This document shows positions 53,147 through 63,009 of a DNA stretch of 64,000 bases, in pieces. The DNA is from Bacillota bacterium. Lineage in GTDB: Bacteria > Bacillota > Clostridia > Monoglobales > Firm-18. The stretch is taken from positions 1 through 64,000 of the forward strand of contig JAKJBX010000006.1 in assembly GCA_022706765.1 (NCBI GenBank), in the 5' to 3' direction. The position numbers were made by a program, and so were the translations under genes. The notes beneath the pieces were generated by a model that saw only the letters and a program-made list of their open reading frames with translations, had not been told where the DNA came from and made no database searches. Position 1 is the stretch's first letter; each line of letters begins with the position of its first letter.

Positions 53147-53626
53147 TTGTTCACTGTCATTTTATACGTATTGGCTGCTGCCGGACTGGGGATCTCGTTT
53201 TTCAAAGACCGGCGCAAAACAAAGTCCGCTCTGGTCAAGGCATGGCGGTCATTCGAGAGTATCCTGCCGCAAATTTTAGAAATTATGATCATCATCGGCA
53301 TAGCCCTTTCAATTTTAAAACCCGAAACCGTTTCGCAGCTTTTGGGCAGGCAGTCGGGGTTTTTGGGGATGGTGATTGCCGCCCTGATCGGCTCTGTCAC
53401 GCTGATGCCCGGCTTTGTCGTGTTCCCGCTCGCCGAGTCGCTGATGAAAAGCGGCGCGGCGGTCACCCAGACCGCCGTGCTGGTTTCCACGCTGATGACG
53501 GTCGGCATCGTGACCTTTCCCGTCGAGAAAAGCTATTTCCGCACAAAAGCCGCCGTCATCAGGAATGTGTCCGCCTTTGTCTTTTCATTTGTCGTGGCGT
53601 GGATCATAGGGGCGGTGGTCAAATGA
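53147..53626 (+). CDS. Permease subunit, first half (ArsP/YraQ-like)
   Basis: A 159-residue membrane protein with about four helices. The start is TTG (53147), 7 nt after GGGGG; no ATG fits. Pattern ILPQILEIMIIIGIALSILKP and VTLMPGFVVFPLAESLMKSGA matches one half of the DUF318/YraQ-type permeases, which in other bacteria are one chain. The next gene, overlapping by ATGA, encodes the second half. Substrate unknown; some relatives export organoarsenicals. Confidence 0.75.
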   Translation: MFTVILYVLAAAGLGISFFKDRRKTKSALVKAWRSFESILPQILEIMIIIGIALSILKPETVSQLLGRQSGFLGMVIAALIGSVTLMPGFVVFPLAESLMKSGAAVTQTAVLVSTLMTVGIVTFPVEKSYFRTKAAVIRNVSAFVFSFVVAWIIGAVVK

Positions 53627-54147
53627 GAACCTTCAAACGATACCTCTTTTTCATGATACTGCTCACAGTCAATATCGGCGTGGTGATATTTTTCCCCGAC
53701 ATCGGGAAAAATTCCGCCGTCCTGACCTATAACAATATGCGCGAAGTCTTTCGTGTGCTGCCGCCGATTTTCATTTTGCTCGGGCTGCTCGACGTATGGG
53801 TGCCGAGGGAAACGATGGTGAAATACATGGGCGAGGGCTCCGGCTTAAAGGGCGTTTTGTTGGCGTTCTTTTTAGGCTCGGCGGCGGCGGGACCGCTTTA
53901 TGCGGCGTTTCCCGTTGCGGGGATGCTGATCAAAAAGGGCAGCAAATTCTCGAATGTTTTGATTTTCATCGGCGCATGGTCGACGACGAAACTCCCGACT
54001 CTGCTGTTCGAATATTCCGCACTCGGACCCGGCTTTACCGTCACACGCATGATCGTCAACATCTTTGGGGTGCTCGTCATTGCCACAATGACCGAAAAAC
54101 TCTTAGGAAACGCAGAAAAACAAAAAATATACGACGAGGCAGGTTGA
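53623..54147 (+). CDS. Permease subunit, second half (ArsP/YraQ-like)
   Basis: A 174-residue membrane protein with about four helices and the GSGLKGVLLAFFLGSAAAGPLYAAFPVA segment, homologous in pattern to the first subunit. Translationally coupled to it (ATGA overlap). The two probably form one transporter. The SDR gene follows 7 bp later. Confidence 0.75.
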   Translation: MRTFKRYLFFMILLTVNIGVVIFFPDIGKNSAVLTYNNMREVFRVLPPIFILLGLLDVWVPRETMVKYMGEGSGLKGVLLAFFLGSAAAGPLYAAFPVAGMLIKKGSKFSNVLIFIGAWSTTKLPTLLFEYSALGPGFTVTRMIVNIFGVLVIATMTEKLLGNAEKQKIYDEAG

Positions 54148-54154
54148 TGCCGAA

Positions 54155-54889
54155 ATGAACAAAACTGCTATCATCACCGGCGGCGCACGGGGAATCGGCG
54201 CGCAGACCACACGGGTACTGGCGCAAAGCGGCTGCAAGGTGCTGATCAACTACCACCGCTCAAAGGCTGAGGCGGACAAGCTGGCGGGCGAGCTTTGCGC
54301 GTCGGGCTTTGACGCCGGCGTGTTCTGCGCGGATGTGACCGTGCGCAGCGAAGTGGACGCCATGACAGCGTTTTGCGCTGAAACTTTTGGAACGCCCGAC
54401 ATCCTGGTCAACAACGCCGGCATTGCCCAGTCGGCGCTCTTTACCGACATCACCTATGCGGACTGGCAGAAAATGCTGGACGTTAACCTGACAGGCGTGT
54501 TTCATTGCTGTCAGTCGGCGCTGAAATTCATGCTGCCGAAAAAAAGCGGCAAAATCATCAATATTTCTTCCGTTTGGGGCATGGTCGGCGCATCCTGTGA
54601 GGTGCATTATTCCGCCGCAAAGGCGGGCGTCATCGGGCTGACAAAGGCGCTCGCCAAGGAGCTTGCGCCCTCGGGCATACAGGTCAACTGCGTCGCACCC
54701 GGCGTGGTTGAAACCGATATGCTCTCCGGCTTTTCACCCGAGGAACTCGCATGCCTAAAAAAAGAAACGCCCGTCGGACGTCTCGGAAATCCGTCGGATG
54801 TGGCACGCTGCGTACTGTTTTTATCGAGCGGCGGCAGTGATTTTATCACCGGTCAGGTTATCAGCCCGAACGGGGGATTTGTGATATAA
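54155..54889 (+). CDS. Short-chain dehydrogenase/reductase, FabG-like (possibly YmfI-type)
   Basis: A 244-residue classical SDR: TGGARGIGAQTTRVLA cofactor loop, NNAGIAQSAL, catalytic set INISSVWGMVGASCEVHYSAAKAG, and a C-terminal GQVISPNGG. It is distinct from the operonic fabG. Second SDRs of this type in Firmicutes include YmfI, which reduces the 5-aminopentanone on EF-P; sequence alone does not separate the two. Its stop codon lies in a 20-bp-arm perfect palindrome. Confidence 0.85.
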   Translation: MNKTAIITGGARGIGAQTTRVLAQSGCKVLINYHRSKAEADKLAGELCASGFDAGVFCADVTVRSEVDAMTAFCAETFGTPDILVNNAGIAQSALFTDITYADWQKMLDVNLTGVFHCCQSALKFMLPKKSGKIINISSVWGMVGASCEVHYSAAKAGVIGLTKALAKELAPSGIQVNCVAPGVVETDMLSGFSPEELACLKKETPVGRLGNPSDVARCVLFLSSGGSDFITGQVISPNGGFVI

Positions 54890-54920
54890 CGGGACATTAT
54901 TAATGTCCCGTTATATCACA
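54880..54920 (+). repeat. Perfect 20-bp-arm palindrome overlapping the SDR stop codon
   Basis: TGTGATATAACGGGACATTA (54880-54899), 1-nt centre, TAATGTCCCGTTATATCACA (54901-54920). The TAA stop (54887-54889) is inside the left arm. No T run. Confidence 0.9.
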
Positions 54921-54959
54921 ACATTTAATTCATTCCTTGGCAAGGGATCTATATCACAA

Positions 54960-56189
54960 TTACCGGTAATAACAAAAACAGTTCCTGCCATTCTTTTTCG
55001 CCATATACAGCGCTTTATCCGCCTTCTCTATACAGACCTCAACGTCATAGATATTGGCGACATTCGCGCAAAAGCCGCCGAGGCTGATACTGACAAACTG
55101 TGACACCGTCGAGAATTTGTGCGGGATTTTAAGCCCCTGCACCCTGCGCCGCAGGGTTTCGGCAACAGCGTAAATTTCTTTCTCATCCGTGCCGAACGAC
55201 ACATAGATAAATTCTTCGCCGCCGTAACGCGCCACAAAATTATTCGAGCCGCTGGCGGCGTTGCTAAGCTCCTTCGCAATGCCTTTTAACACATCGTCGC
55301 CGCTCAAATGCCCATAGCTGTCGTTGTACGCCTTGAAAAAATCCACATCAATCATCATCACCGAAAGCTTGACGCTGTCCTTGCTGCAATTATCGAGCGT
55401 GACATCCAAAAAGCTTGTCAGTCCGCGCCTGTTGGAAATACCCGTCAGCTCGTCGATCGACAGCAGCTTGCTCAGCATCCTGTTCGCCTCGGTGAGCTTG
55501 CTGTTGATCGTTTGGCTGTGAGCGGTTTCAAGCTCCAAAAGAGTCTTGGACTTAATCAGCTGCTGCTGACTTTCGTGATACCCGCAGTACATATTGAAAA
55601 CAAGCTGCCCCAAAACAAACGCAATCGGCGCATACATCGAAAAGCTGATGAGGTTTGACACAACGATAGCCTCATCCTTTTGAACGACCGGCAGCAGCAG
55701 TATAAAAAACGCCGAGGGTATCGCAAGCAGCAACAGCCTGCTGGATGCACGGGTCAGGTATGTGCAGCAGCAGCAAAACAGGCAGATTACCAAAATCAAA
55801 AGGCTGCTGCGGTGCGCATGGTGTATCAGCGAAATGAGCGTCCCCCACATCATGCAGGCGAGCATATAAAACCAAACAACGGTTTCGTATTTCCGGACGA
55901 CCCTCATGTTGCGGGTATATGTTTCGCTTTTCCTTCGGAATATGTACAGGAAAGAGACGCACATGATGAGCATCACCAAATATGCGCAGACATTCGTCAT
56001 CAAAACGCCGGGCGAGTAGTTGTTGCAGCACATCGAAACAAAACTGACCATGCACAGCCAAACCTCGTAACCGATAAAAAACAGGGCGAAAACACGGGCT
56101 CGCTGAATGTTATGCGTCAGTTTGTTTGCCTTGTACATTTCATCATTAGAATGGACAAAGTCATACCGCTTAAACAAATGTCTTCTCAT
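54960..56189 (-). CDS. Membrane-bound diguanylate cyclase (GGDEF)
   Basis: A 409-residue protein with about six N-terminal membrane segments (30-200), a short coiled linker and a C-terminal GGDEF domain (about 245-409). The active site reads RYGGEEFIYV (GGEEF) and the domain starts IDELTGISNRRGL. The RxxD inhibitory site expected just before it is absent (ASGSNNFVA), so product feedback may be missing. It makes cyclic di-GMP at the membrane. The ATG at 56189 follows GAGG by 8 nt. Confidence 0.9.
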   Translation of the reverse strand: MRRHLFKRYDFVHSNDEMYKANKLTHNIQRARVFALFFIGYEVWLCMVSFVSMCCNNYSPGVLMTNVCAYLVMLIMCVSFLYIFRRKSETYTRNMRVVRKYETVVWFYMLACMMWGTLISLIHHAHRSSLLILVICLFCCCCTYLTRASSRLLLLAIPSAFFILLLPVVQKDEAIVVSNLISFSMYAPIAFVLGQLVFNMYCGYHESQQQLIKSKTLLELETAHSQTINSKLTEANRMLSKLLSIDELTGISNRRGLTSFLDVTLDNCSKDSVKLSVMMIDVDFFKAYNDSYGHLSGDDVLKGIAKELSNAASGSNNFVARYGGEEFIYVSFGTDEKEIYAVAETLRRRVQGLKIPHKFSTVSQFVSISLGGFCANVANIYDVEVCIEKADKALYMAKKNGRNCFCYYR

Positions 56190-56305
56190 CAAACAACCTC
56201 GGTCCACTTATCTTGCTGGCAATTTTATCATAAAATGTAATAATATTCAATCAAAATGTAATAATTTGATGAAAAACATCCTAATTTATCAAATTTTTAT
56301 GTTTT

Positions 56306-56581
56306 TTATTTATCAAGAAATCCAATCAGGAACAAAAACGCCACGCCGATCACAAGCGGGATGTCTCGATGTTCGCTGTCCTCCATCAGCAGCATCAGCA
56401 GTATCCCGATCAGGATGATGTCTTCGGCGGATATATCGCCGAAAAACCCGCCGCTGCGCTCCTTCTTCTCACAGTCGTTGTTATGTACATTCTCGGCAAT
56501 GCGCTCCGGACGGATGATTTCTGGTTCATACGCCTTGGTGATCGGCTGCTCCTCAAACGGGCTGTAATACCGTTTGTACAT
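56306..56581 (-). CDS. Small conserved Clostridial membrane protein
   Basis: A 91-residue protein: a charged N-terminal half with acidic residues, then FFGDISAEDIILIGILLMLLMEDSEHRDIPLVIGVAFLFLIGFL, two short hydrophobic stretches. Similar small proteins recur in sporulating Clostridia but no function is known to me. GGGGGG lies 6 nt before the ATG. It is the last of a co-oriented set with the genes at 56594 and 57456. Confidence 0.6.
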   Translation of the reverse strand: MYKRYYSPFEEQPITKAYEPEIIRPERIAENVHNNDCEKKERSGGFFGDISAEDIILIGILLMLLMEDSEHRDIPLVIGVAFLFLIGFLDK

Positions 56582-56593
56582 TGCAGTCCCCCC

Positions 56594-56950
56594 TTATTTA
56601 TTCATGTTTTTCAGCAGATACGGCAGCTTGCCCAGCGACATAATCTTAATGGCGCTGTCAAGGTGCTGTCCCCTACGGCTGCTGATGTACGGACGCAGCG
56701 ACGTCAGCAAGTTGACCCGGGGGTCGTTTTCCGTTTGCAGCGAGTCCATAATTCCTTTCATCCGCATCAGCGCATCATAGTTGAAAAAGCCCGAGCCGCT
56801 TTTTGCCGGCGGCGCTGACTGGTTTTGCATCGGCTGCTGCGGTCCCTGACCTTGCAAACTGCCGAGTATGCCCTCCAACTGCCTCTGCCCCTCTTCCGTT
56901 GACAGCATGTCTTTGAGCTGTCCGAGCGCCCTGTCTATATTTTCAGCCAT
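56594..56950 (-). CDS. Conserved hypothetical protein (118 aa)
   Basis: A soluble, mostly helical protein with a Gln/Pro-rich linker (about 33-48) between two helical parts (LGQLKDMLSTEEGQRQL; FNYDALMRMKGIMDSL and DPRVNLLTSLRPYIS). No domain is recognised. AAAGGAG lies 8 nt before the ATG, and the next gene starts 12 bp after it. The same set of small genes suggests a shared, possibly sporulation-related, role; this is inference from company only. Confidence 0.6.
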   Translation of the reverse strand: MAENIDRALGQLKDMLSTEEGQRQLEGILGSLQGQGPQQPMQNQSAPPAKSGSGFFNYDALMRMKGIMDSLQTENDPRVNLLTSLRPYISSRRGQHLDSAIKIMSLGKLPYLLKNMNK

Positions 56951-57455
56951 ACCAATGCTCCTTTCATTAAATAAACCGCTCCGGCGGAAATAAATTCCGC
57001 CTGCGCCACCCTCACGGAGTGAGATAATGCGTTCGAGAAAGTGCTGCGCACTCGAACGCTTTTTTAAATCATAAATAAACCGCTCCGGCGGAAGTGAATT
57101 CCGCCTGCGCCACCCTCACGGAGTGAGATAATGCGTTCGAGAAAGTGCTGCGCACTCGAACGCTTTTTTAAATCATAAATAAACCGCTCCTGCGGAAATG
57201 AATCCCGCCTGCGCTACCCTCACGGAGTGAGATGATGCGTTCGAAAAAGTGCTGCGTACTCGAACGCTTTTTTAAATCATAAATAAACCGCTCCTGCGGA
57301 AATGAATTCCGCCTGCGCTACCCTCACGGAGTGAGATGATGCGTTCGAGAAAGTGCTGCGTACTCGAACGCTTTTTTAAATCATAAACCGCTCCGGCGGA
57401 AATGAATTCCACCTGCGCCCGCACAACGAACGCTTTGTTCCGAACACTATCCTGC
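56951..57455. other. 505-bp gap filled by tandem gene-end repeats
   Basis: Apart from a 20-bp leader of the gene on the left, the gap is wholly the tandem array described next. No frame longer than a few dozen codons fits. Confidence 0.8.
56971..57441 (+). repeat. Tandem array of gene-end repeat R6, period 104 bp, 4.6 copies
   Basis: Units begin ATAAACCGCTCC at 56971, 57075, 57179, 57283 and 57383 (the fourth unit is 100 bp; the last is partial). Each has a hairpin GGCGGAAATGAATTCCGCC and a second hairpin GCGTTCGAG...CTCGAACGC followed by T6-7. Units differ by a few bases. Dispersed single copies: 9862, 15582, 32158, 44715, 44866. Confidence 0.95.
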
Positions 57456-57698
57456 TTAGCGTTTATCTAAAAAGTCGCTGAGCTTTTTGATCAGCTGGGG
57501 ATCGTTTGACATCATCTTGACCAGGTCTTCTTTGGACACATTGCCCTCATTGATGGTGGACAGATGCTTCATCAGCGCATTCTTATTGACGTTTTGCAGC
57601 TTTTTCATCAGCTCTTGCCCCGCAGGCGTGCTCATCATGCTGCCAAGCCGGCTGATGCTGTCTTTATTCATGCCGTTTAAAAAACTTTTAATATCCAT
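57456..57698 (-). CDS. Small conserved helical protein (80 aa)
   Basis: MDIKSFLNGMNKDSISRLG then helices with LMKKLQNVNKNALMKHLS and a short charged C-terminus (LSDFLDKR). It is soluble, with no cysteines and no known domain recognised. AAGGAGG lies 7 nt before the ATG. It shares the 'STPAGQELMKKL / STEEGQRQLEGIL' type of helix with the protein at 56594, so the two may be related. Confidence 0.6.
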   Translation of the reverse strand: MDIKSFLNGMNKDSISRLGSMMSTPAGQELMKKLQNVNKNALMKHLSTINEGNVSKEDLVKMMSNDPQLIKKLSDFLDKR

Positions 57699-57723
57699 TG
57701 ACGTTTCCTCCTTATTAATATTT

Positions 57724-57752
57724 TAACGCCATACTACCACTGTATGGCGTTA
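57724..57752 (-). terminator. Hairpin after the 24-residue protein gene
   Basis: Perfect 11-bp stem TAACGCCATAC with GTATGGCGTTA around a 7-nt loop, 10 bp past the stop. Confidence 0.6.
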
Positions 57753-57761
57753 GTTCTTTAT

Positions 57762-57836
57762 TTATTCGTAAAAGAGAATCAGAAAGATGATGATGAAGAA
57801 CAATATGTTGCTGTTGTCTTTGTCTTTTCCGCACAT
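57762..57836 (-). CDS. 24-residue hydrophobic mini-protein
   Basis: Reads MCGKDKDNSN followed by ILFFIIIFLILFYE. A short polar, Cys-containing head leads into one membrane segment. AAGGAGGTG lies 7 nt before the ATG, one of the best ribosome-binding sites in the window, and a hairpin follows the stop. It resembles in size and form the YjcZ-type and similar tiny membrane proteins of spore formers. Homology is not established. Confidence 0.6.
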   Translation of the reverse strand: MCGKDKDNSNILFFIIIFLILFYE

Positions 57837-57886
57837 AAAACCACACCTCCTTGCTGTATATTATGCAGCCCTGAGAAATTATGTGT

Positions 57887-57914
57887 TTGCAAACCGTAAA
57901 AACCGTGATATAAT
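57887..57914 (+). promoter_or_regulatory. Promoter giving a near-leaderless mRNA
   Basis: TTGCAA, 16 bp, TATAAT. The ATG of the phosphoesterase is only 8 nt after the -10, so transcription would begin at or within 1-3 nt of the start codon. Confidence 0.55.
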
Positions 57915-57922
57915 AACTTTAT

Positions 57923-58357
57923 ATGAAAATTTTAGTCATATCCGACACGCACAACAGAATATCCGCCGCGCTGTCAGCCGTCAGACGGCATTGCCCCACG
58001 CATATCGTCCATCTTGGCGATATGGCGGAAGACGCAAGGCAAATCGGGATGGCCTTCCCCGGCACGCCGGTGCTGTGCGTGCGGGGGAACAACGACTTCC
58101 TCGTAAGGATTCCCTACGATATCGTCACCGAGATAGACGGCATGAGGCTGTTTTTCACCCACGGGCACAAATATGGTGTGAAGTCCGGCACGGATACGCT
58201 TGCGCGCCATGCCGCCTCGCTGGGCGTACAATACGCTTTTTTCGGTCACACGCACAGCCCGCACGATACGGTTGCCGAAGGCGTGCGGCTTTTGAACCCG
58301 TCGTCGCACGGGTATATCCTGCTTGAAAATCATAAGGTAGAGGTGTATAAATATTGA
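57923..58357 (+). CDS. Metallophosphoesterase, YfcE/MJ0936 family
   Basis: A 144-residue calcineurin-like phosphodiesterase: [31 protein letters not shown] and FFGHTHSP give the full set of metal-binding Asp/His/Asn residues. Relatives hydrolyse phosphodiesters in the cytoplasm with Mn2+; the true substrate is unknown. There is no ribosome-binding site before the ATG, which fits leaderless translation. coaX follows with a TTGA overlap. Confidence 0.87.
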   Translation: MKILVISDTHNRISAALSAVRRHCPTHIVHLGDMAEDARQIGMAFPGTPVLCVRGNNDFLVRIPYDIVTEIDGMRLFFTHGHKYGVKSGTDTLARHAASLGVQYAFFGHTHSPHDTVAEGVRLLNPSSHGYILLENHKVEVYKY

Positions 58358-59124
58358 TTTTAGTCATTGACGTGGGCAACACAAACATCGGGCTTGGCAT
58401 TTATGACGGCGATACGCTGGTATCCAACTGGCGCATGGTCACCGTCAGCGACAGGACGTCGGACGAGACCGGACTTTTGATTTTGCAGTTTTTCAATTTT
58501 GCGGGCGTCACAAAGGACGACATCGGCGACGTCATCATCTCGTCGGTCGTGCCGCCCGTGATGTATGCGCTGGAGCTTGCCATACGCAAGTATGTCGGCA
58601 AGGAGCCGATCCTCGTGACCTCTGAAACCAAAACAGGTCTTACCATCCGCTATGACAACCCGCTCGAAGTCGGTGCGGACAGGATTGTGAACGCCGTCGC
58701 CGCGCTGAAGCTGTACGGCGGTCCTGTGATCATCGTCGACTTCGGCACCGCCACCACCTTTTGCTCAGTGACGGCGGACGGCGAGTACCTCGGCGGCATC
58801 ATCTGCCCCGGCATTAAAATCAGCATGGACGCCCTGTTCGCCCGTGCGGCAAAGCTGCCGAGGGTCGAGCTGTCGCGCCCGAAAAAGGTCATCGGAACCA
58901 ACACCGTCGAGAGCATGCAGTCGGGCGCGGTCTACGGCTATGCGGGTCAGGTGGACTACATCGTCGGCAAGATGAAAGCCGAGATGGGCGGCAACCCCAA
59001 AGTGATTGCCACCGGCGGTCTGGCAAGGTTGATCGCCGAGGAAGCAAAAAGCATTGACGAAATCAACCGAAAACTCACCATGGAGGGGCTAAAAATCATT
59101 TATTATCTCAATCAAAGCAATTGA
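58354..59124 (+). CDS. coaX: Type III pantothenate kinase
   Basis: A 256-residue ASKHA kinase that phosphorylates pantothenate in the first step of CoA synthesis. [19 protein letters not shown] (phosphate 1), [25 protein letters not shown] (phosphate 2) and [15 protein letters not shown] are the family signatures. The TTG start overlaps the upstream stop codon; GGTG is 8 nt upstream. Confidence 0.95.
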   Translation: MILVIDVGNTNIGLGIYDGDTLVSNWRMVTVSDRTSDETGLLILQFFNFAGVTKDDIGDVIISSVVPPVMYALELAIRKYVGKEPILVTSETKTGLTIRYDNPLEVGADRIVNAVAALKLYGGPVIIVDFGTATTFCSVTADGEYLGGIICPGIKISMDALFARAAKLPRVELSRPKKVIGTNTVESMQSGAVYGYAGQVDYIVGKMKAEMGGNPKVIATGGLARLIAEEAKSIDEINRKLTMEGLKIIYYLNQSN

Positions 59125-59149
59125 TTTTTCGGCAAATATTTGATATAAT
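59121..59149 (+). promoter_or_regulatory. Sigma-A promoter of argGH
   Basis: TTGATT, 17 bp, TATAAT; the -35 overlaps the coaX stop codon. No ARG box was identified by eye. Confidence 0.65.
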
Positions 59150-59181
59150 GCATTGTATATTTTAGGTTTGGAGGAAGAAAA

Positions 59182-60396
<1,215 letters not shown>

Positions 60397-60401
60397 AAAC
60401 C

Positions 60402-61769
60402 ATGAAACTGTGGGGCGGAAGGTTTTCCAAAACGACGGATTCGGCGGTGGACGACTTTAACTCGTCCATTCGCTTTGATGCACGGCTGTACAGACAAGAT
60501 ATCAATGGCAGCATCGCCCACTGCGCCATGCTGGGCAAGCAGGGCATCATCCCCCAAGCGGACGCCGACCTGATCATCAAGACGCTCGGCGGCATCCTTG
60601 CGGACATTGAAAAGGGCAAAATAGCGTTCTCCGTTTCGGCGGAAGACATCCATATGAACATCGAAACGCTGTTGATCGAACGCATCGGTGACGTCGGCAA
60701 GCGCCTGCACACAGGCAGGAGCCGAAACGACCAGGTCGCGCTTGACTTGCGGCTGTACCTGCGTGACGCCTGTGAAAAAATCGGCAGCGACATTAAGGCA
60801 TTGCAAACCGCTCTTTTAGACCTTGCGGAAGCGAATATAGCGGTCATCATGCCGGGCTATACCCACCTGCAAAAGGCGCAGCCCATCCTGTTTGCGCACC
60901 ACCTGATGGCGTATTACGACATGCTGGAACGCGACGCCGGACGGCTTAGCGAATGTATCACACGCATGAACATATCGCCACTTGGCAGCGGTGCGCTTGC
61001 CGGGACGACCTACGACCTCGACCGTGATTATGTGGCGGCGCAGCTTGGCATGAAAGGCGTGACCACCAACAGCCTTGACGGCGTTGCTGACAGGGACTTC
61101 GCCATCGAAACCTGTTTTGTGATGAGCATGATCATGATGCACATCTCCCGCTTTTCGGAAGAAATCATCCTGTGGTCGTCCAACGAATTTTCTTTTATTG
61201 AGCTCGACGACGCATACTCGACGGGCAGCAGCATCATGCCGCAAAAGAAAAACCCCGACATCGCCGAGCTTGCAAGGGGCAAGACGGGGCGTGTCTACGG
61301 GGATTTGATCGCGCTTTTGACGGTGATGAAAGGGCTTCCGCTTGCCTATAACAAGGACATGCAGGAAGACAAGGAGCAGGTGTTCGACGCCATTGACACC
61401 GTAGCGATGACCCTGCCGGTCTTCACGCAAATGCTGGCGACTATGCGGGTCAACGCTAAAAGCATGCGCAGCGGCGCAGCCGGCGGCTTTACCAATGCGA
61501 CGGACGCCGCGGACTATCTGGTCAAAAAAGGTCTGGCTTTCCGTGACGCACACAAGGTCATCGGCGAAATGGTCGCCTACTGCATCAAGGAGCAGCGCCC
61601 CATCGAAAACCTCACCATGCAGGAGTTTAAGCTGTTCTCACCCCTGTTTGACGAGGCCGTCTTTACAGCCATCTCGCTCGAAGCCTGCGTGAACATGCGA
61701 AATGTCAAGGGCGGCACGGCGACCGGACAGGTGCTGTCAAGGATAGCGGACATCAAAAAGAAGCAATAG
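60402..61769 (+). CDS. argH: Argininosuccinate lyase
   Basis: A 455-residue fumarase-fold lyase releasing arginine and fumarate. [10 protein letters not shown] is the standard start, so 60402 is preferred to the GTG at 60393 (GAAGGGG is 11 nt upstream). The family signature is [16 protein letters not shown] and the catalytic His is in [11 protein letters not shown]. Completes arginine synthesis with argG. Confidence 0.97.
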   Translation: MKLWGGRFSKTTDSAVDDFNSSIRFDARLYRQDINGSIAHCAMLGKQGIIPQADADLIIKTLGGILADIEKGKIAFSVSAEDIHMNIETLLIERIGDVGKRLHTGRSRNDQVALDLRLYLRDACEKIGSDIKALQTALLDLAEANIAVIMPGYTHLQKAQPILFAHHLMAYYDMLERDAGRLSECITRMNISPLGSGALAGTTYDLDRDYVAAQLGMKGVTTNSLDGVADRDFAIETCFVMSMIMMHISRFSEEIILWSSNEFSFIELDDAYSTGSSIMPQKKNPDIAELARGKTGRVYGDLIALLTVMKGLPLAYNKDMQEDKEQVFDAIDTVAMTLPVFTQMLATMRVNAKSMRSGAAGGFTNATDAADYLVKKGLAFRDAHKVIGEMVAYCIKEQRPIENLTMQEFKLFSPLFDEAVFTAISLEACVNMRNVKGGTATGQVLSRIADIKKKQ

Positions 61770-61896
61770 CTTTTTATAGGAGTAAGAAGCAGGCATTTCC
61801 TGTCTGATAACCCTCGGCAACGGTTTATGTCAGCGCACCTAAAAAGTACCGTCAGGCACTTTTGGATAAAACACACCAAATTACAGGAGGATGTTT

Positions 61897-62556
61897 ATGA
61901 AAATGAGCTTTATTTCAGCAATACTGTCGACAATGCTGTTTTTAGCCGGCTGCGGCGGCGGAAACGTTCAGCCCTCGCCTTCGCCCACACCAACACCAAC
62001 CCCCACACCGACCGTACAAAAGGAGGACATTACCGTGACCAAAAACCCCATCGTGACCATCGTAATGGAAAGCGGCGCCACCATCAAGGCAGAGCTTTAC
62101 TATGACGTCGCACCGAACACCGTCAAGAACTTTATTTCGCTCATCAACAAAGGCTATTATGACGGCGTGATATTCCACCGTGTCATCCCCGGCTTTATGA
62201 TCCAAGGCGGCGACCCGCAGGGTACCGGCAGCGGCGGTCCCGGATACGCCATCAAGGGTGAGTTTACCTCCAATGGCTTTAAGAATGACTTGAAGCACAC
62301 CAAAGGCGTGCTGTCCATGGCAAGGACCAACGTGAAAAACAGTGGCGGAAGCCAGTTCTTCATCATGGTCGCTGACGCGCCGCACCTTGACGGCGACTAT
62401 GCCGCATTCGGCAAGGTCATCGAGGGCATAGAAAACGTCGATAAAATCGTAAATACACAGACCGATGCAAATGACAAACCGCTTAAAGAGCAGAAAATGA
62501 AAAAGGTCACGGTCGATACCTTCGGCGTCACCTTCCCCGAGCCTGACAAGATGTAA
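61897..62556 (+). CDS. Cyclophilin-type peptidyl-prolyl isomerase lipoprotein
   Basis: A 219-residue exported lipoprotein: lipobox MLFLAGC (Cys about 19), a Pro/Thr/Ser linker with PT repeats, then a cyclophilin domain (about 48-210). GVIFHRVIPGFMIQGGDP and SGGSQFFIMVADAPHLDG hold the catalytic Arg, Phe, Met and Gln. It aids folding of exported proteins on the outer membrane-facing surface. GGAGG lies 6 nt before the chosen ATG. Confidence 0.92.
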   Translation: MKMSFISAILSTMLFLAGCGGGNVQPSPSPTPTPTPTPTVQKEDITVTKNPIVTIVMESGATIKAELYYDVAPNTVKNFISLINKGYYDGVIFHRVIPGFMIQGGDPQGTGSGGPGYAIKGEFTSNGFKNDLKHTKGVLSMARTNVKNSGGSQFFIMVADAPHLDGDYAAFGKVIEGIENVDKIVNTQTDANDKPLKEQKMKKVTVDTFGVTFPEPDKM

Positions 62557-62618
62557 GCAGACTGAACAGGCTGCGGATAGTCATCAGCCCTCAACGGCAG
62601 ACATGATCAAAAAACAAT

Positions 62619-62692
62619 AGACTTCTTGCAAAACCTGTCACAAATGGACAAAGACCGTTTTTGCCACTTTGCAAAGGTTTTTCGAGAAGTCT
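62619..62692. repeat. Imperfect long hairpin sharing the AGACTTCTTGC arm
   Basis: 18-bp arms with two mismatches and a 38-nt loop. The left arm AGACTTCTTGC(A/C)AAACCTG also occurs in the hairpin after accA (34162-34180). Confidence 0.5.
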
Positions 62693-62698
62693 TATAAC

Positions 62699-62732
62699 AA
62701 AAGCCCCGAAGGCGAAAGCCTTCGGGGCTTTT
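62699..62732 (-). terminator. Terminator of the 6S RNA (bidirectional)
   Basis: AAAAGCCCCGAAGGC-TTTC-GCCTTCGGGGCTTTT when read on the minus strand. The symmetrical A/T ends allow termination of the cyclophilin transcript as well. Confidence 0.9.
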
Positions 62733-62735
62733 GTT

Positions 62736-62918
62736 TCCCCATTGTGCCGTGGTTTCTGCAAATTTACAACCTGCTCTCGCAGGTGGGCGCCTCCTGTGGC
62801 TTATGGGTTTCTTTAATAAATTAAAGCATACACGCTCGCCAGCAGAGATAAGCTCCCTATTTATAATTTGTTGGTTATAAATAATGCATCGTTCACGAAC
62901 ACCGCAGGGAGTGTTGTT
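62736..62918 (-). ncRNA. ssrS: 6S RNA
   Basis: About 183 nt from the predicted start. The 5' region CUCCCUG-N3-UGUUCGUGAACGAU matches the Firmicute 6S pattern (CCCUGNNNGUUCGUG), and the 3' end CACAAUGGGGA pairs with it. The middle can form the long stem with a central bubble. 6S RNA mimics an open promoter and holds sigma-A RNA polymerase in stationary phase. Consensus promoter upstream and terminator downstream support an independent gene. Confidence 0.72.
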
Positions 62919-62924
62919 AATATT

Positions 62925-62953
62925 ATTATACACACTTTGCGCCAAAAAATCAA
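62925..62953 (-). promoter_or_regulatory. Promoter of the 6S RNA
   Basis: On the minus strand TTGATT, 17 bp, TATAAT, 7 nt before the predicted 5' end. Confidence 0.65.
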
Positions 62954-63009
62954 GAGGTTTTTAGCTGCGCTAATAGGTAAAAACTCCCCAAAATACGTAA
63001 AATTCACGT

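Larger units (their letters stand above)
62557..63009. other. 453-bp non-coding stretch: long hairpin and 6S RNA gene
   Basis: Holds an imperfect 18-bp-arm hairpin (62619-62692; AGACTTCTTGCAAAACCT with AGGTTTTTCGAGAAGTCT), a strong terminator, and the 6S RNA gene on the minus strand with its promoter. Confidence 0.7.

Noticed and set aside
53035..53508. 157-codon minus-strand frame opposite the first permease gene
   Set aside because: Shadow of a membrane-protein gene that has a good promoter and ribosome-binding site.
56971..57441. Tandem repeats as a CRISPR array
   Set aside because: The whole 104-bp unit is repeated without unique spacers, and no cas genes are present.
57787..58326. 179-codon frame covering the phosphoesterase gene in another frame
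   Set aside because: No domain; overlaps a complete metallophosphoesterase with all metal ligands.
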